Assembly: GCA_025359355.1 (NCBI GenBank)
Contig: JANYGR010000405.1
Span: 1 to 15,190 of the forward strand
DNA length: 15,190 bases
Reading direction: 5' to 3'
From: Bacteroidota bacterium
GTDB lineage: Bacteria > Bacteroidota > Bacteroidia > B-17B0 > Aurantibacillaceae
In this document: piece by piece, positions 7,400-15,025 of the stretch
How positions within the stretch are numbered: position 1 is the stretch's first letter
How the letters are laid out: each line of letters begins with the position of its first letter
Position numbers and translations under genes: made by a program
The notes under the pieces: generated by a model
The model's input: only the letters and a program-made list of their open reading frames with translations
Told to the model about the DNA's origin: nothing
Databases searched by the model: none

Positions 7400-9064
7400 A
7401 TGATAAACTATAGTCGAAAATATTTTCCTGTTTTTTTTATTTTTCTTTTAGTAGGAGTGTTTACATCTGCCTGTAATACTACTAAATCAGACGAAGATAA
7501 ACGTACTGTTTTTAATTACAATGAAATGGCAGGTGTATCAAGTCTTGACCCTGCTATGGCTAGTAATACTGAGAATATATGGCCTGTTAATCAATTGTTT
7601 AATGGTTTAGTACAAATGAATGACTCGCTGAGAGTAATTCCTTGCATAGCCAAAAAATGGTTTATTAGCGATGATGGATTAACGTATACATTTATTTTAA
7701 GAAATGATGTCCGCTTTCATAATAACAAATGTTTTGATGAAGAAAAAGGTAGAATAGTAACGGCGAAAGATTTTGTATATTCTTTTAATAGGTTATATGA
7801 TCCAAAAGTTAGCGGAGCTCTTTCTTATGTTAATAATATTGATAGAACCGAGAAGACCAATTATAAAGGGTTTTCGGCAATAAACGATACTACATTAACT
7901 ATTTACTTAAAAGAGCCATTTAGTGCTTTTTTGAGTACCCTAACTATGAGCTTTTTTTCTGTGATACCCTATGAAGCTACTGAATTTTATGGACAAGATT
8001 TTAGAAGAAATCCTGTAGGCACAGGTCCATTTGCCTTTAAAATGTGGGATGAAGGAACAAAATTGGTTTTATTAAAAAATGAAAACTACTTTGAATTTGA
8101 CGGTTCTCGTCGTTTACCCTATTTAGACGCTGTTACTATTTCTTTTGTAAAGGATAGAGAAACCGCTTTTATGGAATTATTAAATGGTAAGTATGATATG
8201 TTGAGTGGAGCTGATGCGTTTAATATTAATGAGGTATTGGATAAAACAGGGAATTTACAACCGGAGTACGCCAAGAAATTTAACTTGCAAAAACAAACGT
8301 ATTTAAAAACAGATTATTTAGGGATATTAGTTGATGAAAATATCGACATCGTTAAAAAATCACCCTTACGCATTAAGGCTCTGAGAAAAGCCATTAACTA
8401 TGGTTTTGATAGAGTGAAGATGGTAAAATATTTTAGAAATAATATCGGATATCCTGCGACATCAGGATTTATACCGAATGGATTGCCTGCATTTGATGCG
8501 AAAATTACAAAAGGATATACTTACAATCCAGAAAAGGTTCGTCAATTGCTTATAGAGGCTGGTTATCCGGACGGAAAAAATATGCCTGAAATTACATTGC
8601 ATACCACTGAAGCATTTTTAGAACAATTAGAATTTATTCAATCTCAATTAGCAGAAAATAATATTCAAGTTAAAATATCAGTTGATAAAAGCTCTGTATT
8701 ACGACAAGCAGTAGGTAGTTGCGAATATAATTTTTTTAAGAAGTCGTGGGTAGCTGATTATGCTGATGAAGAAAATTGTTTGAGCTTATTTTACAGCAAA
8801 AATTTTACACCAATAGGGTCAAATTATACGCATTACAAAAACCCTGAATTTGATGTGTTATTTGAAAAAGCAATTAAAGAACAAAACAGAGATGTACAAA
8901 AAGTATTGTATCAACAAATGGATCAGATGTTAATAGATGATGCGCCAGTTGTGCCACTTTATTACGATCAAGTAATACGATTGGTTCATAAAAACATCAG
9001 TGATTTAACCACTAATCCAATGAATTTATTAAACTTAAAACTGGTTAAGAAAGTTAATAATTAG
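7400..9064 (+). CDS. ABC-type peptide-binding lipoprotein (SBP family 5)
   Basis: A 554-residue solute-binding lipoprotein of the DppA/OppA type (SBP_bac_5), which captures peptides or similar solutes outside the inner membrane for an ABC importer. The ATG at 7400 is chosen because it yields a standard lipoprotein signal: MINYSRKYFPVFFIFLLVGV followed by the lipobox TSAC, with Cys25 as the lipidated residue. The upstream ATG at 7328 in the same frame would put 24 extra residues before it. Family features are SLDPAMASNTENIWPVNQLF near the mature N-terminus, FHNNKCFDEEKGRIVTAKDF with FVYSFNRLYDP, NPVGTGPFAF, and a C-terminal DQMLIDDAPVVPLYYDQV. No permease or ATPase gene lies nearby, so the rest of the importer must be encoded elsewhere. 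Transcription ends at the hairpin at 9091-9122. Confidence 0.92.
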   Translation: MINYSRKYFPVFFIFLLVGVFTSACNTTKSDEDKRTVFNYNEMAGVSSLDPAMASNTENIWPVNQLFNGLVQMNDSLRVIPCIAKKWFISDDGLTYTFILRNDVRFHNNKCFDEEKGRIVTAKDFVYSFNRLYDPKVSGALSYVNNIDRTEKTNYKGFSAINDTTLTIYLKEPFSAFLSTLTMSFFSVIPYEATEFYGQDFRRNPVGTGPFAFKMWDEGTKLVLLKNENYFEFDGSRRLPYLDAVTISFVKDRETAFMELLNGKYDMLSGADAFNINEVLDKTGNLQPEYAKKFNLQKQTYLKTDYLGILVDENIDIVKKSPLRIKALRKAINYGFDRVKMVKYFRNNIGYPATSGFIPNGLPAFDAKITKGYTYNPEKVRQLLIEAGYPDGKNMPEITLHTTEAFLEQLEFIQSQLAENNIQVKISVDKSSVLRQAVGSCEYNFFKKSWVADYADEENCLSLFYSKNFTPIGSNYTHYKNPEFDVLFEKAIKEQNRDVQKVLYQQMDQMLIDDAPVVPLYYDQVIRLVHKNISDLTTNPMNLLNLKLVKKVNN

Positions 9065-9090
9065 AGTTTGTTCTAAAAGTTTATAGACAT

Positions 9091-9122
9091 AAAAAAACCA
9101 CAACATTCGTTGTGGTTTTTTT
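9091..9122. terminator. Bidirectional rho-independent terminator
   Basis: A perfect 14-base-pair stem, AAAAAAACCACAAC against GTTGTGGTTTTTTT, encloses the four-base loop ATTC. The A-run on one side and T-run on the other give a U-tract in both directions, so one hairpin serves both the binding-lipoprotein gene (stop at 9064) and the convergent queA gene (stop at 9140). Confidence 0.93.
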
Positions 9123-9139
9123 GTGATATTATTTTAAGA

Positions 9140-10189
9140 TTAAAGAATCAACATCGCATCTCCATAAGAATAGAAACGGTATTTTTCTTTAATTGCTTCT
9201 TTGTATGCTTTCATAATTAAGTCATATCCTCCAAAAGCTGCTACCTGCATTAATAAAGTCGATTCAGGCATGTGGAAGTTAGTGATCATACAATTAGCAA
9301 CTGAAAAATCATAAGGAGGGAAAATGAATTTATTTGTCCAACCATTATAAGGATTTACGTGTCCTGTTGTAGATACAGAAGATTCTACAGCACGCATCAC
9401 TGTTGTTCCAACGGCACACACTTTTTTCTTTTTGTCTTTTCCTTCGTTAATTATTTTACAAGCTTCTTCACTAATAATAGCTTCTTCGCTATCCATTTTA
9501 TGTTTGGTAAGATCTTCAACTTCTACCATTCTAAATGTACCTAAACCAATATGTAATGTTAGTTTAGCATAGTGAACTCCTTTAATTTCAAGGCGTTTTA
9601 ATAATTCTCTGCTAAAATGTAATCCTGCGGTAGGGGCAGCAACGGCACCTTCATTTTTTGCAAATACTGTTTGGTAACGCTCAATATCACTTTCTTCAAC
9701 GCCACGTTTAATATATTTTGGTAAAGGTGTTTCTCCTAAATCATACAATGCTTTTCTAAATTCGTCATAAGGTCCGTCAAATAAGAATCTTAAGGTACGT
9801 CCACGAGATGTTGTATTATCAATTACTTCGGCAACAACATTGTCGTTTTCGCCAAAATATAATTTATTACCAATACGAATTTTACGAGCAGGATCAACTA
9901 AAACGTCCCATAAACGACTTTCAGCGTTTAATTCACGTAATAAAAATACTTCAATTTTAGCACCAGTCTTTTCTTTGTTACCATACATACGGGCAGGAAA
10001 AACCTTAGTGTCATTCATAATCATCACATCACCATCATCAAAGTAATTGATAAGGTCTTTAAATTTTTTGTGTGAGATTTTTCCGGTAGCACGATCAACT
10101 ACCATTAATCTACTTTCATCGCGATTTTTTGATGGATACTCTGCTAATAATTCTTTAGGCAGATTAAATTTGAACATCGATAACTTCAT
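9140..10189 (-). CDS. queA: S-adenosylmethionine:tRNA ribosyltransferase-isomerase
   Basis: A complete QueA of 349 residues. The enzyme moves and isomerises the ribosyl part of S-adenosylmethionine onto 7-aminomethyl-7-deazaguanine in tRNA, giving epoxyqueuosine, the next-to-last step of queuosine synthesis. Family motifs are present in order: FNLPKELLAEYPSKNRDESR (7-26), VMIMNDTKVFPARMYG (55-70), ETPLPKYIKR (153-162), RYQTVFAKNEGAVAAPTAGL (171-190, the core signature), then HIGLGTFRMVEVEDL and a C-terminal FHMPESTLLMQVAAFGGYD. No other queuosine gene lies in the window. The gene is alone between a terminator downstream and the DUF4197 terminator upstream, so it is probably a single-gene unit read from the candidate promoter at 10273-10280. 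Confidence 0.98.
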   Translation of the reverse strand: MKLSMFKFNLPKELLAEYPSKNRDESRLMVVDRATGKISHKKFKDLINYFDDGDVMIMNDTKVFPARMYGNKEKTGAKIEVFLLRELNAESRLWDVLVDPARKIRIGNKLYFGENDNVVAEVIDNTTSRGRTLRFLFDGPYDEFRKALYDLGETPLPKYIKRGVEESDIERYQTVFAKNEGAVAAPTAGLHFSRELLKRLEIKGVHYAKLTLHIGLGTFRMVEVEDLTKHKMDSEEAIISEEACKIINEGKDKKKKVCAVGTTVMRAVESSVSTTGHVNPYNGWTNKFIFPPYDFSVANCMITNFHMPESTLLMQVAAFGGYDLIMKAYKEAIKEKYRFYSYGDAMLIL

Positions 10190-10272
10190 ATCTGTTATAG
10201 TTTTAATATAAGACAGAACGAAACAAGCCCTAGAGCCATTCCATAATCTTACGGGATTAATAATTTAGTGCG

Positions 10273-10280
10273 CAAAAGTA
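10273..10280 (-). promoter_or_regulatory. Candidate Bacteroidetes -7 promoter element for queA
   Basis: On the minus strand this reads TACTTTTG, a perfect match to the TAnnTTTG -7 box used by the primary sigma factor of Bacteroidota. It lies 83 bases before the queA ATG, giving a leader of about 75 bases. No clear TTTG -33 box is found at the expected distance, so the call rests on one element and its placement downstream of the DUF4197 terminator. Confidence 0.4.
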
Positions 10281-10320
10281 ACAAAATAACTTAATTATGG
10301 TACTTTTTAGTAGTTAAAAT

Positions 10321-10374
10321 AAATAAAAAATCATCAATCTAGAAAAACTTTATAATTGTTTTCTGAATTGATGA
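10321..10374 (-). terminator. Rho-independent terminator after the DUF4197 lipoprotein gene
   Basis: TCATCAAT (10331-10338) pairs with ATTGATGA (10367-10374), and inside it AGAAAAAC pairs with GTTTTCT apart from one extra base, leaving a short AT-rich loop. Read on the minus strand the stem is followed directly by TTTTTTATTT (complement of 10330-10321). It lies 20 bases past the stop of the DUF4197 gene that ends at 10395. Confidence 0.82.
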
Positions 10375-10394
10375 TAGTAACACTGTAATTAATC

Positions 10395-11150
10395 TTACTT
10401 CTTTACTAATGAACCAAATACTTTTTTCAAAATATCGGTTACTTGAGCCATAGGATCTTTTCTAATTTTAGTTTCTTCTGTTGCAATTAAGGTCATTAAG
10501 CCGTTAATCGCTTTGTTAGTAACATATTCGTTCAAATTTGGATTTTGTGGTTGAACGCCAGGTATTTTATTATATGTTGTAATTAATGGCGACCAATAAG
10601 ATGTTACTTTTACCTTATTAATAGCATCTGTAACCGTTGGCAAAAATCGTTCTTTTAAGGATGCATATGTTTTTTCTCTTAAAAAATGTGTGGCAGCTGT
10701 ATCGTTACCTTTTAAAATATTAAATCCGTCGGTTATCGACATATTAGTAATGGCATTTAAAAAAACGGGAGTTGCATTTTTTGTAGCCTCTTCTGCTGCT
10801 CTATTTAATGAAGTTTCAAAATCTGTAATTTGAGATTGAAATCCAAGTTGAGATAACGTTTCTTTCATCTTAATAGCTTCACTTGGCCATGGAATAAATA
10901 TTAAAGGATTTTTATTAAACCCATCTAATTTGGAAGTTAGCGCCGTTGAATTATTTGATCCTACTGATAAGGCTTCTTTTAAGCCCTTTACAACATCATC
11001 ATTGCTTAAGCCAGTAGAAGATGTACTTCCAGTATTAACGGCTGCGTTTAAAATTTCTGTGGTAGTTTTAAGTAAAGCTGCTTCGGTTTTAGGATCGCAA
11101 CTTGCTAATATTATTGAGAAGCCGAAAATTAAATAAAGTGAGTTTTTCAT
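10395..11150 (-). CDS. DUF4197 family lipoprotein (paralogue A)
   Basis: A 251-residue protein of the DUF4197 family, which has no established function. The N-terminus is a lipoprotein signal peptide with lipobox LASC, making Cys18 the lipidated residue (MKNSLYLIFGFSIILASC). After a Ser/Thr-rich linker, the DUF4197 domain runs from about residue 48 to the end: LSNDDVVKGLKEAL, IPWPSEAIKMKETL, DFETSLNRAAEEA, DGFNILKGNDTAATHFLREK, TYNKIPGV and a terminal MAQVTDILKKVFGSL. It is the downstream member of a tandem pair; over the last 204 residues it matches the neighbour without gaps and is about two thirds identical by hand count. Its own upstream region and terminators on both sides suggest separate transcription. 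Confidence 0.88.
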   Translation of the reverse strand: MKNSLYLIFGFSIILASCDPKTEAALLKTTTEILNAAVNTGSTSSTGLSNDDVVKGLKEALSVGSNNSTALTSKLDGFNKNPLIFIPWPSEAIKMKETLSQLGFQSQITDFETSLNRAAEEATKNATPVFLNAITNMSITDGFNILKGNDTAATHFLREKTYASLKERFLPTVTDAINKVKVTSYWSPLITTYNKIPGVQPQNPNLNEYVTNKAINGLMTLIATEETKIRKDPMAQVTDILKKVFGSLVKK

Positions 11151-11210
11151 GTGGTTATAAAATAAAGTAAATATGATTTTTATGATTTTAAATATATGAA
11201 TTTATTAGCT

Positions 11211-11275
11211 GTTGCCAATTATTTCGTTAATAAAGGAATTAATTGGGAATGCATGATTTGACAAGTATTGGCAAC
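11211..11275 (-). promoter_or_regulatory. 9-base inverted repeat GTTGCCAAT/ATTGGCAAC upstream of DUF4197 paralogue A
   Basis: GTTGCCAAT at 11211-11219 and its exact complement ATTGGCAAC at 11267-11275 flank 47 bases in the gap between the two DUF4197 genes. The proximal arm lies 60 bases before the paralogue A ATG, where a promoter would be expected. The TTGGCAA core on the minus strand also occurs upstream of paralogue B (12246-12252). The wide spacing favours two protein-binding sites over an RNA hairpin. No regulator can be named. Confidence 0.4.
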
Positions 11276-11309
11276 AAAAAATGATGTGAGAATAAATCTT
11301 ATTTTAAAT

Positions 11310-11349
11310 AAAAAAGGGTGGAACTAATTATTTAGCGCCACCCTTTTTT
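11310..11349 (-). terminator. Rho-independent terminator after DUF4197 paralogue B
   Basis: AAAAAAGGGTGG (11310-11321) and CCACCCTTTTTT (11338-11349) form a perfect 12-base-pair stem with a 16-base loop. On the minus strand it lies 15 bases after the stop at 11365 and ends in a T-run. Symmetry would let it act in both directions. It separates the two DUF4197 genes into different transcripts. Confidence 0.9.
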
Positions 11350-11364
11350 GTAGTTCTTAATAAT

Positions 11365-12198
11365 TTATTTTTTAGTTAAAGAGCCAAATACTTTTTTCAA
11401 TAAATCGGAAACTTGAGCCATAGGGTTTTTTCTAATTTTAGTCTCTTCGTCTTTTATTAAAGTCATTAATCCATTAACTGCTTTCGTACAGATATAGTCG
11501 TTCAAATCAGGATTTTGTTTTGTTACACCTGGAATTTTATTGTAAGTACTTGCTAAAGGCGTCCATAAACTTGCCACTTTTGTTTTTGCAATCGCATCTT
11601 TTACAACAGGCATAAATTGAGCTTTAAGTGGTGTAAATGTTTTTTCTCTTAAGTAATGAGTAGCAGCAGTATCACTTCCTTTCAATATAGCAAAACCATC
11701 GCCAATACCCATTCCTGTGATAGCATCAATAAATACGGGAGATGCTTTTTTCGCTGCTTCTTCAGCAGCTCTGTTTAAAGAGGTTTCAAATTCTGTCACC
11801 TTTTTTTGCATACCTAATTTGATTAATTTATCTTTCATTGCTTGTGCTTCTGCTGGCCAAGGAATAAATAACTGAGGATTTTTTAAATACCCATCAACCT
11901 TTGAGGCATTACCTGAAGAATTATTTGTACCAACAGTTAATGCTTCTTTTAACCCTTTTATAACTTCATCATTAGTTAGAGCTGGAGTACCTGTAGCCGT
12001 ATGTGAGCCAACAACGACAGTTACAACATCAACGACAGTAGATATCGTAGTATTAGATTTCACAGCGGTTTTAGTGACAGTTGTAGCAGCGTCCTTTGCT
12101 ACATCTTTTGTTGCGCCCCAAACATCGTTTAAAATTTGGGCATGAGAAGTTAAACTTGTTGTAACAATTGCTGTTATTAGAAATGATTTAATGTTCAT
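11365..12198 (-). CDS. DUF4197 family periplasmic protein (paralogue B)
   Basis: A 277-residue protein of the function-unknown DUF4197 family. It has an ordinary signal peptide (MNIKSFLITAIVTTSLTSHA, cleavage likely after HAQ) and no lipobox, so it should be soluble in the periplasm, unlike its lipidated neighbour. Residues 29-73 are a Thr/Val/Ala-rich segment (AATTVTKTAVKSNTTIS) with no match in paralogue A. The DUF4197 domain then runs to the end: LTNDEVIKGLKEAL, FIPWPAEAQAMKDKL, EFETSLNRAAEEA, GDGFAILKGSDTAATHYLRE, YNKIPGV and MAQVSDLLKKVFGSL. Ungapped alignment with paralogue A over 204 residues, with near-identical C-termini, points to tandem duplication. It is divergent from cinA across a 61-base gap. 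Confidence 0.88.
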   Translation of the reverse strand: MNIKSFLITAIVTTSLTSHAQILNDVWGATKDVAKDAATTVTKTAVKSNTTISTVVDVVTVVVGSHTATGTPALTNDEVIKGLKEALTVGTNNSSGNASKVDGYLKNPQLFIPWPAEAQAMKDKLIKLGMQKKVTEFETSLNRAAEEAAKKASPVFIDAITGMGIGDGFAILKGSDTAATHYLREKTFTPLKAQFMPVVKDAIAKTKVASLWTPLASTYNKIPGVTKQNPDLNDYICTKAVNGLMTLIKDEETKIRKNPMAQVSDLLKKVFGSLTKK

Positions 12199-12249
12199 AA
12201 TGATTTTTTTTATTTAATTTTAGATTTTTGAATTTTACAAATAGCTTGC

Positions 12250-12257
12250 CAAATATA
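12250..12257 (-). promoter_or_regulatory. Candidate -7 promoter element for DUF4197 paralogue B
   Basis: On the minus strand this reads TATATTTG, a perfect TAnnTTTG match, 51 bases before the ATG at 12198. It runs directly into the TTGGCAA box shared with paralogue A. It also sits immediately before the cinA ATG (12260) on the other strand, so transcription of paralogue B would start in cinA's leader region. No convincing -33 box was found. Confidence 0.4.
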
Positions 12258-12259
12258 CA

Positions 12260-13525
12260 ATGAACGCGGAACTTTTAACTATAGGAAATGAAATATTAAT
12301 TGGTCAAATCATAAACACAAATGCTGTTTGGATGGCTCAACAACTTAATTTGATAGGGGTAAGTGTTATCCACATGAGCTCAGTAGCTGATGAAAGATCC
12401 GCTATTTTAAAGGCATTTGACGATGCCAGCCAACGAGCAGATATTGTATTAATTACAGGAGGACTTGGACCTACAAAGGATGATATAACTAAAAAAACAT
12501 TTTGTGATTATTTTGAAACAGATTTAATACTTGACGACAATGTGTTAAATGATGTGGCGGATTTTTTTGCCAAGCGAAATAAAGTGGTTACCGATATTAA
12601 TAAAAATCAAGCCTTGGTTCCAAAAGGATGTTTAGTGATGAGAAATAGTAATGGCACAGCGCCAGGCATGTGGATGAAAAAAAATAAAACCATTTTTATG
12701 TCGATGCCCGGTGTGCCTTATGAAATGCAGATGATGATGACCACAGGTGTTATCCCTGAAATAAAAAAACGATTTACCTTGCCATTTATTTATCATAAAA
12801 CAATTTTAACTCAAGGAATAGGGGAAAGTATATTATCTGAATTAATTAGTGATTGGGAAGATAGCTTAACCGAAAAAGAAATTGGATTAGCCTATTTGCC
12901 TTCGCCAGGGATGGTTCGTCTTCGCTTGAGTAGTAAGGGATTAAATGAAGCCGAACTTATTCGTAAAATAGAAACAGAAGTTGAAAATATCAAACCATTA
13001 ATAGAGAAATATATTTATGGATACGAAGAATATGGAAAAGGCCAACCTAAAATGGAAGAAATTTTAGGAAAACTTTTACTAGAAAAAAACTTAACATTAG
13101 GATTAGCCGAAAGTTGCACTGGCGGCTACATTTCACACTTAATAACATCTGTTGCTGGTAGTTCGGCATATTATAATGGTTGCATCGTGCCTTATCATAA
13201 CGAATTTAAGCAAGCATTACTTAAAGTTGACCCAACTATTTTTGAAAAATATGGAGCTGTTAGCGAAGCCTGCGTAAGAGCAATGGCTAAAGAAACATTA
13301 ACAGTTTTTAAATCGGATGTGGCAATTGCTGTATCTGGAATTGCAGGCCCCGCGGGCGGAACAACAGATAAGCCTGTTGGTACAACATGGATTGCAGTTG
13401 CTCATCATGATGAAATTATTGTTAAGTGCTTTGTGTTTGGCGATGATAGACAACGAAATATCCACATGACTGCTTCAACGGCTATGAATATGTTGAGGAA
13501 GTTGATTTTGAAAATAGAGGATTAG
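12260..13525 (+). CDS. cinA: CinA family protein, NMN amidohydrolase with molybdopterin-binding-like domain
   Basis: A full-length two-domain CinA of 421 residues. Residues 1-170 are the MoCF_biosynth-like (COG1058) domain, starting MNAELLTIGNEILIGQIINT and with ITGGLGPTKDDITKKT at 65-80; in characterised CinA this part has ADP-ribose pyrophosphatase activity. Residues about 262-418 are the PncC-type nicotinamide mononucleotide deamidase domain with LAESCTGGYISHLI (SCTGG at 285-289), VAGSSAYYNGCIVPYHNEFK, YGAVSE and VAIAVSGIAGPAGGTTDKPV. The enzyme recycles NMN released by NAD-dependent DNA ligase and removes damaged dinucleotides in the cytoplasm. The ATG is fixed by the conserved start MNAELLTIGNE. 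The alpha/beta hydrolase follows 71 bases later on the same strand. Confidence 0.96.
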   Translation: MNAELLTIGNEILIGQIINTNAVWMAQQLNLIGVSVIHMSSVADERSAILKAFDDASQRADIVLITGGLGPTKDDITKKTFCDYFETDLILDDNVLNDVADFFAKRNKVVTDINKNQALVPKGCLVMRNSNGTAPGMWMKKNKTIFMSMPGVPYEMQMMMTTGVIPEIKKRFTLPFIYHKTILTQGIGESILSELISDWEDSLTEKEIGLAYLPSPGMVRLRLSSKGLNEAELIRKIETEVENIKPLIEKYIYGYEEYGKGQPKMEEILGKLLLEKNLTLGLAESCTGGYISHLITSVAGSSAYYNGCIVPYHNEFKQALLKVDPTIFEKYGAVSEACVRAMAKETLTVFKSDVAIAVSGIAGPAGGTTDKPVGTTWIAVAHHDEIIVKCFVFGDDRQRNIHMTASTAMNMLRKLILKIED

Positions 13526-13542
13526 TAATTATTGGTTTAATG

Positions 13543-13585
13543 TTTTTGGTTTCTAGTTATTCGACCAGAAATCAAAAACTAGAAA
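13543..13585 (+). repeat. Overlapping inverted repeats between cinA and the hydrolase gene
   Basis: TTTTTGGTTTCT (13543-13554) can pair with AGAAATCAAAAA (13567-13578) as a 12-base-pair stem with one G-U pair and a 12-base loop. An overlapping alternative pairs TTTCTAGTT (13550-13558) with AACTAGAAA (13577-13585). The two stems exclude each other. The wording (ttctagtt, ccagaaatc, aactagaaa) resembles the simple GGTTTCTAGTTTCTGG-type spacers common between Bacteroidota genes. No T-tract follows, so a terminator is unlikely. Confidence 0.5.
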
Positions 13586-13596
13586 TAATAAATAAC

Positions 13597-14364
13597 ATGG
13601 AACTAGCATATAGAGAATTTGGGCAAGGACAGCCATTGATTATTTTACACGGATTATTTGGACAGAGCGATAATTGGAATACCTTGGCAAAACGCTTTGC
13701 TGATAAGGGATTCAGAGTCTTTACAATTGATCAACGTAATCATGGATTATCGCCACATAGTTCGGTTTGGAATTATCAGGTGATGGCGAAGGACTTGAAA
13801 GAGTTTATAGAAACTCATCATTTAGTTGAGCCAATTATTTTAGGACATAGCATGGGTGGAAAAACGGTGATGTTTTTTGAATTATTATTTCCTCATATAG
13901 CAAAACAATTAATTGTAGTTGATATTGCTCCTAAGGCTTATGAACCGCATCATGATGCGGTTTTAAAAGCATTGAATGCTGTTGATTTTAAGTCGATTGT
14001 TACTCGAAAAGAAGCTGAAGCCGTGCTAAACGAATATATTACAGATTTTGGAACGAAACAATTTTTATTAAAAAATATTTATTGGAAAGAAGACGATTCT
14101 AAGTTAATGGCTTGGCGCTTCGATTTGGAGACCATTACGAAAGAATACAATAATATAGGTGTTGCAATTCCTGAAGGAGTGAGTGATATAGATACTTTGT
14201 TTATTCGTGGCGAAAAATCAAATTATATCTTAGATTCTGATTTAGATATGATACAAAAGCATTTTATAAATTATCAACTAAAAACAATTGCTAATAGTGG
14301 ACATTGGGTGCATGCCGAACAACCCGACGCTTTTTTTAATTGTGTGATGGATTTTATACTATAG
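13597..14364 (+). CDS. Alpha/beta hydrolase, YbfF-like esterase
   Basis: A 255-residue cytoplasmic serine hydrolase, the usual size for YbfF-type esterases. The ATG at 13597 is preferred over the in-frame ATG at 13540: it starts MELAYREFGQGQPLIILHG, matching the family start, while the 19 residues gained upstream are translated from an intergenic inverted repeat. The oxyanion HG is in ILHGLFGQSDNW (17-27), IDQRNHGLSPHS is typical of the group, and the nucleophile is Ser85 in ILGHSMGG. Asp109 in VVDIAP is the probable acid, as in YbfF, and His236 in NSGHWVHAEQP is the catalytic base. Substrates are probably short-chain acyl or thioesters, but these enzymes are promiscuous. It may be co-transcribed with cinA, 71 bases upstream. 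Confidence 0.9.
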   Translation: MELAYREFGQGQPLIILHGLFGQSDNWNTLAKRFADKGFRVFTIDQRNHGLSPHSSVWNYQVMAKDLKEFIETHHLVEPIILGHSMGGKTVMFFELLFPHIAKQLIVVDIAPKAYEPHHDAVLKALNAVDFKSIVTRKEAEAVLNEYITDFGTKQFLLKNIYWKEDDSKLMAWRFDLETITKEYNNIGVAIPEGVSDIDTLFIRGEKSNYILDSDLDMIQKHFINYQLKTIANSGHWVHAEQPDAFFNCVMDFIL

Positions 14365-14386
14365 ATTAAAATGATTCATTCATTTA

Positions 14387-15019
14387 TTAATCCAGTAAAA
14401 TATTTTTTTCTTTACAGAACCTAATAAAATTAATATACTTCTCAAAAGGGGCATCGCTTTTCCATAAGTAACCGTATAAAGCAACTCCGTGAAAGCCTAA
14501 TTTATAAGCAAGTTCCACGCTTTTTTCATTAACGCCTCCTCGAGCATATATTTTTTTACCAGATTTTTTGATAGCAGCGTCAATAATTTCAGGATAAAAA
14601 CCACTGTATAGTTCACCCGAAACATTATGAAACATCGTTCCTAAAAAACAGTAATCGGTTTTTACTTTATCTTCAAGGTATAGTTGTTCAACACGTTTAT
14701 GTGATATAGACTTGGTTAATTTTGGTTTACGGATATAAATCATTTTTGTGTTCCACCAAAGCTTAAATTTCTTTTTCAAATGGGTGTCAGTAAAGTGAAA
14801 CCCTTTCAAATTGTACTTAAGCGCCAATTTATGATGAGAATGTATAATAATACGGTTATGAAAATGGGCTGGAATTTCTTTAATATATTCCTCTAACTCT
14901 TTGGTTGAAAAATGATTTTTTCGAACATGTAAAGTTTCAAGACCCGCTTCAAACATTTGTATGACACAAGAAATTTCGGTATCTAATTTTTTAGATGGTG
15001 TGATAACAACTAACTTCAT
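14387..15019 (-). CDS. TenI/ThiE-like TIM-barrel protein with a degenerate active site
   Basis: A 210-residue protein with the overall pattern of thiamine phosphate synthase (ThiE) and TenI: MKLVVITPSKK, then LHVRKN (30-35) where ThiE has LQxRxK, GFHFTDTH (73-80) where ThiE has GVHLGQxD, SISHKRVEQ (104-112) for the S-C-H-S region, YCFLGTMFHNVSG (123-135) for the GP-F-T-T-K loop, and ARGGVNEKSV (159-168) for the phosphate-binding A-x-GGI. The Arg of the first motif and the GG loop survive, but the Gln and Lys around that Arg, the Asp residues that hold magnesium and the Thr/Lys pyrophosphate residues are changed. ThiE activity is therefore doubtful; a TenI-like role is possible. The start is 6 bases after the stop of the GGGP-synthase gene, so they are likely co-transcribed. 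Confidence 0.8.
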   Translation of the reverse strand: MKLVVITPSKKLDTEISCVIQMFEAGLETLHVRKNHFSTKELEEYIKEIPAHFHNRIIIHSHHKLALKYNLKGFHFTDTHLKKKFKLWWNTKMIYIRKPKLTKSISHKRVEQLYLEDKVKTDYCFLGTMFHNVSGELYSGFYPEIIDAAIKKSGKKIYARGGVNEKSVELAYKLGFHGVALYGYLWKSDAPFEKYINFIRFCKEKNILLD

Positions 15020-15025
15020 AATATT

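Noticed and set aside
10190..10272. Possible preQ1-type riboswitch in the queA leader
   Set aside because: The leader of about 75 bases shows no preQ1 pseudoknot pattern; only a weak 4-base-pair stem around AATCTTACGGGATT.
10930..11136. Plus-strand open frame inside DUF4197 paralogue A
   Set aside because: Antisense shadow; no features of its own.
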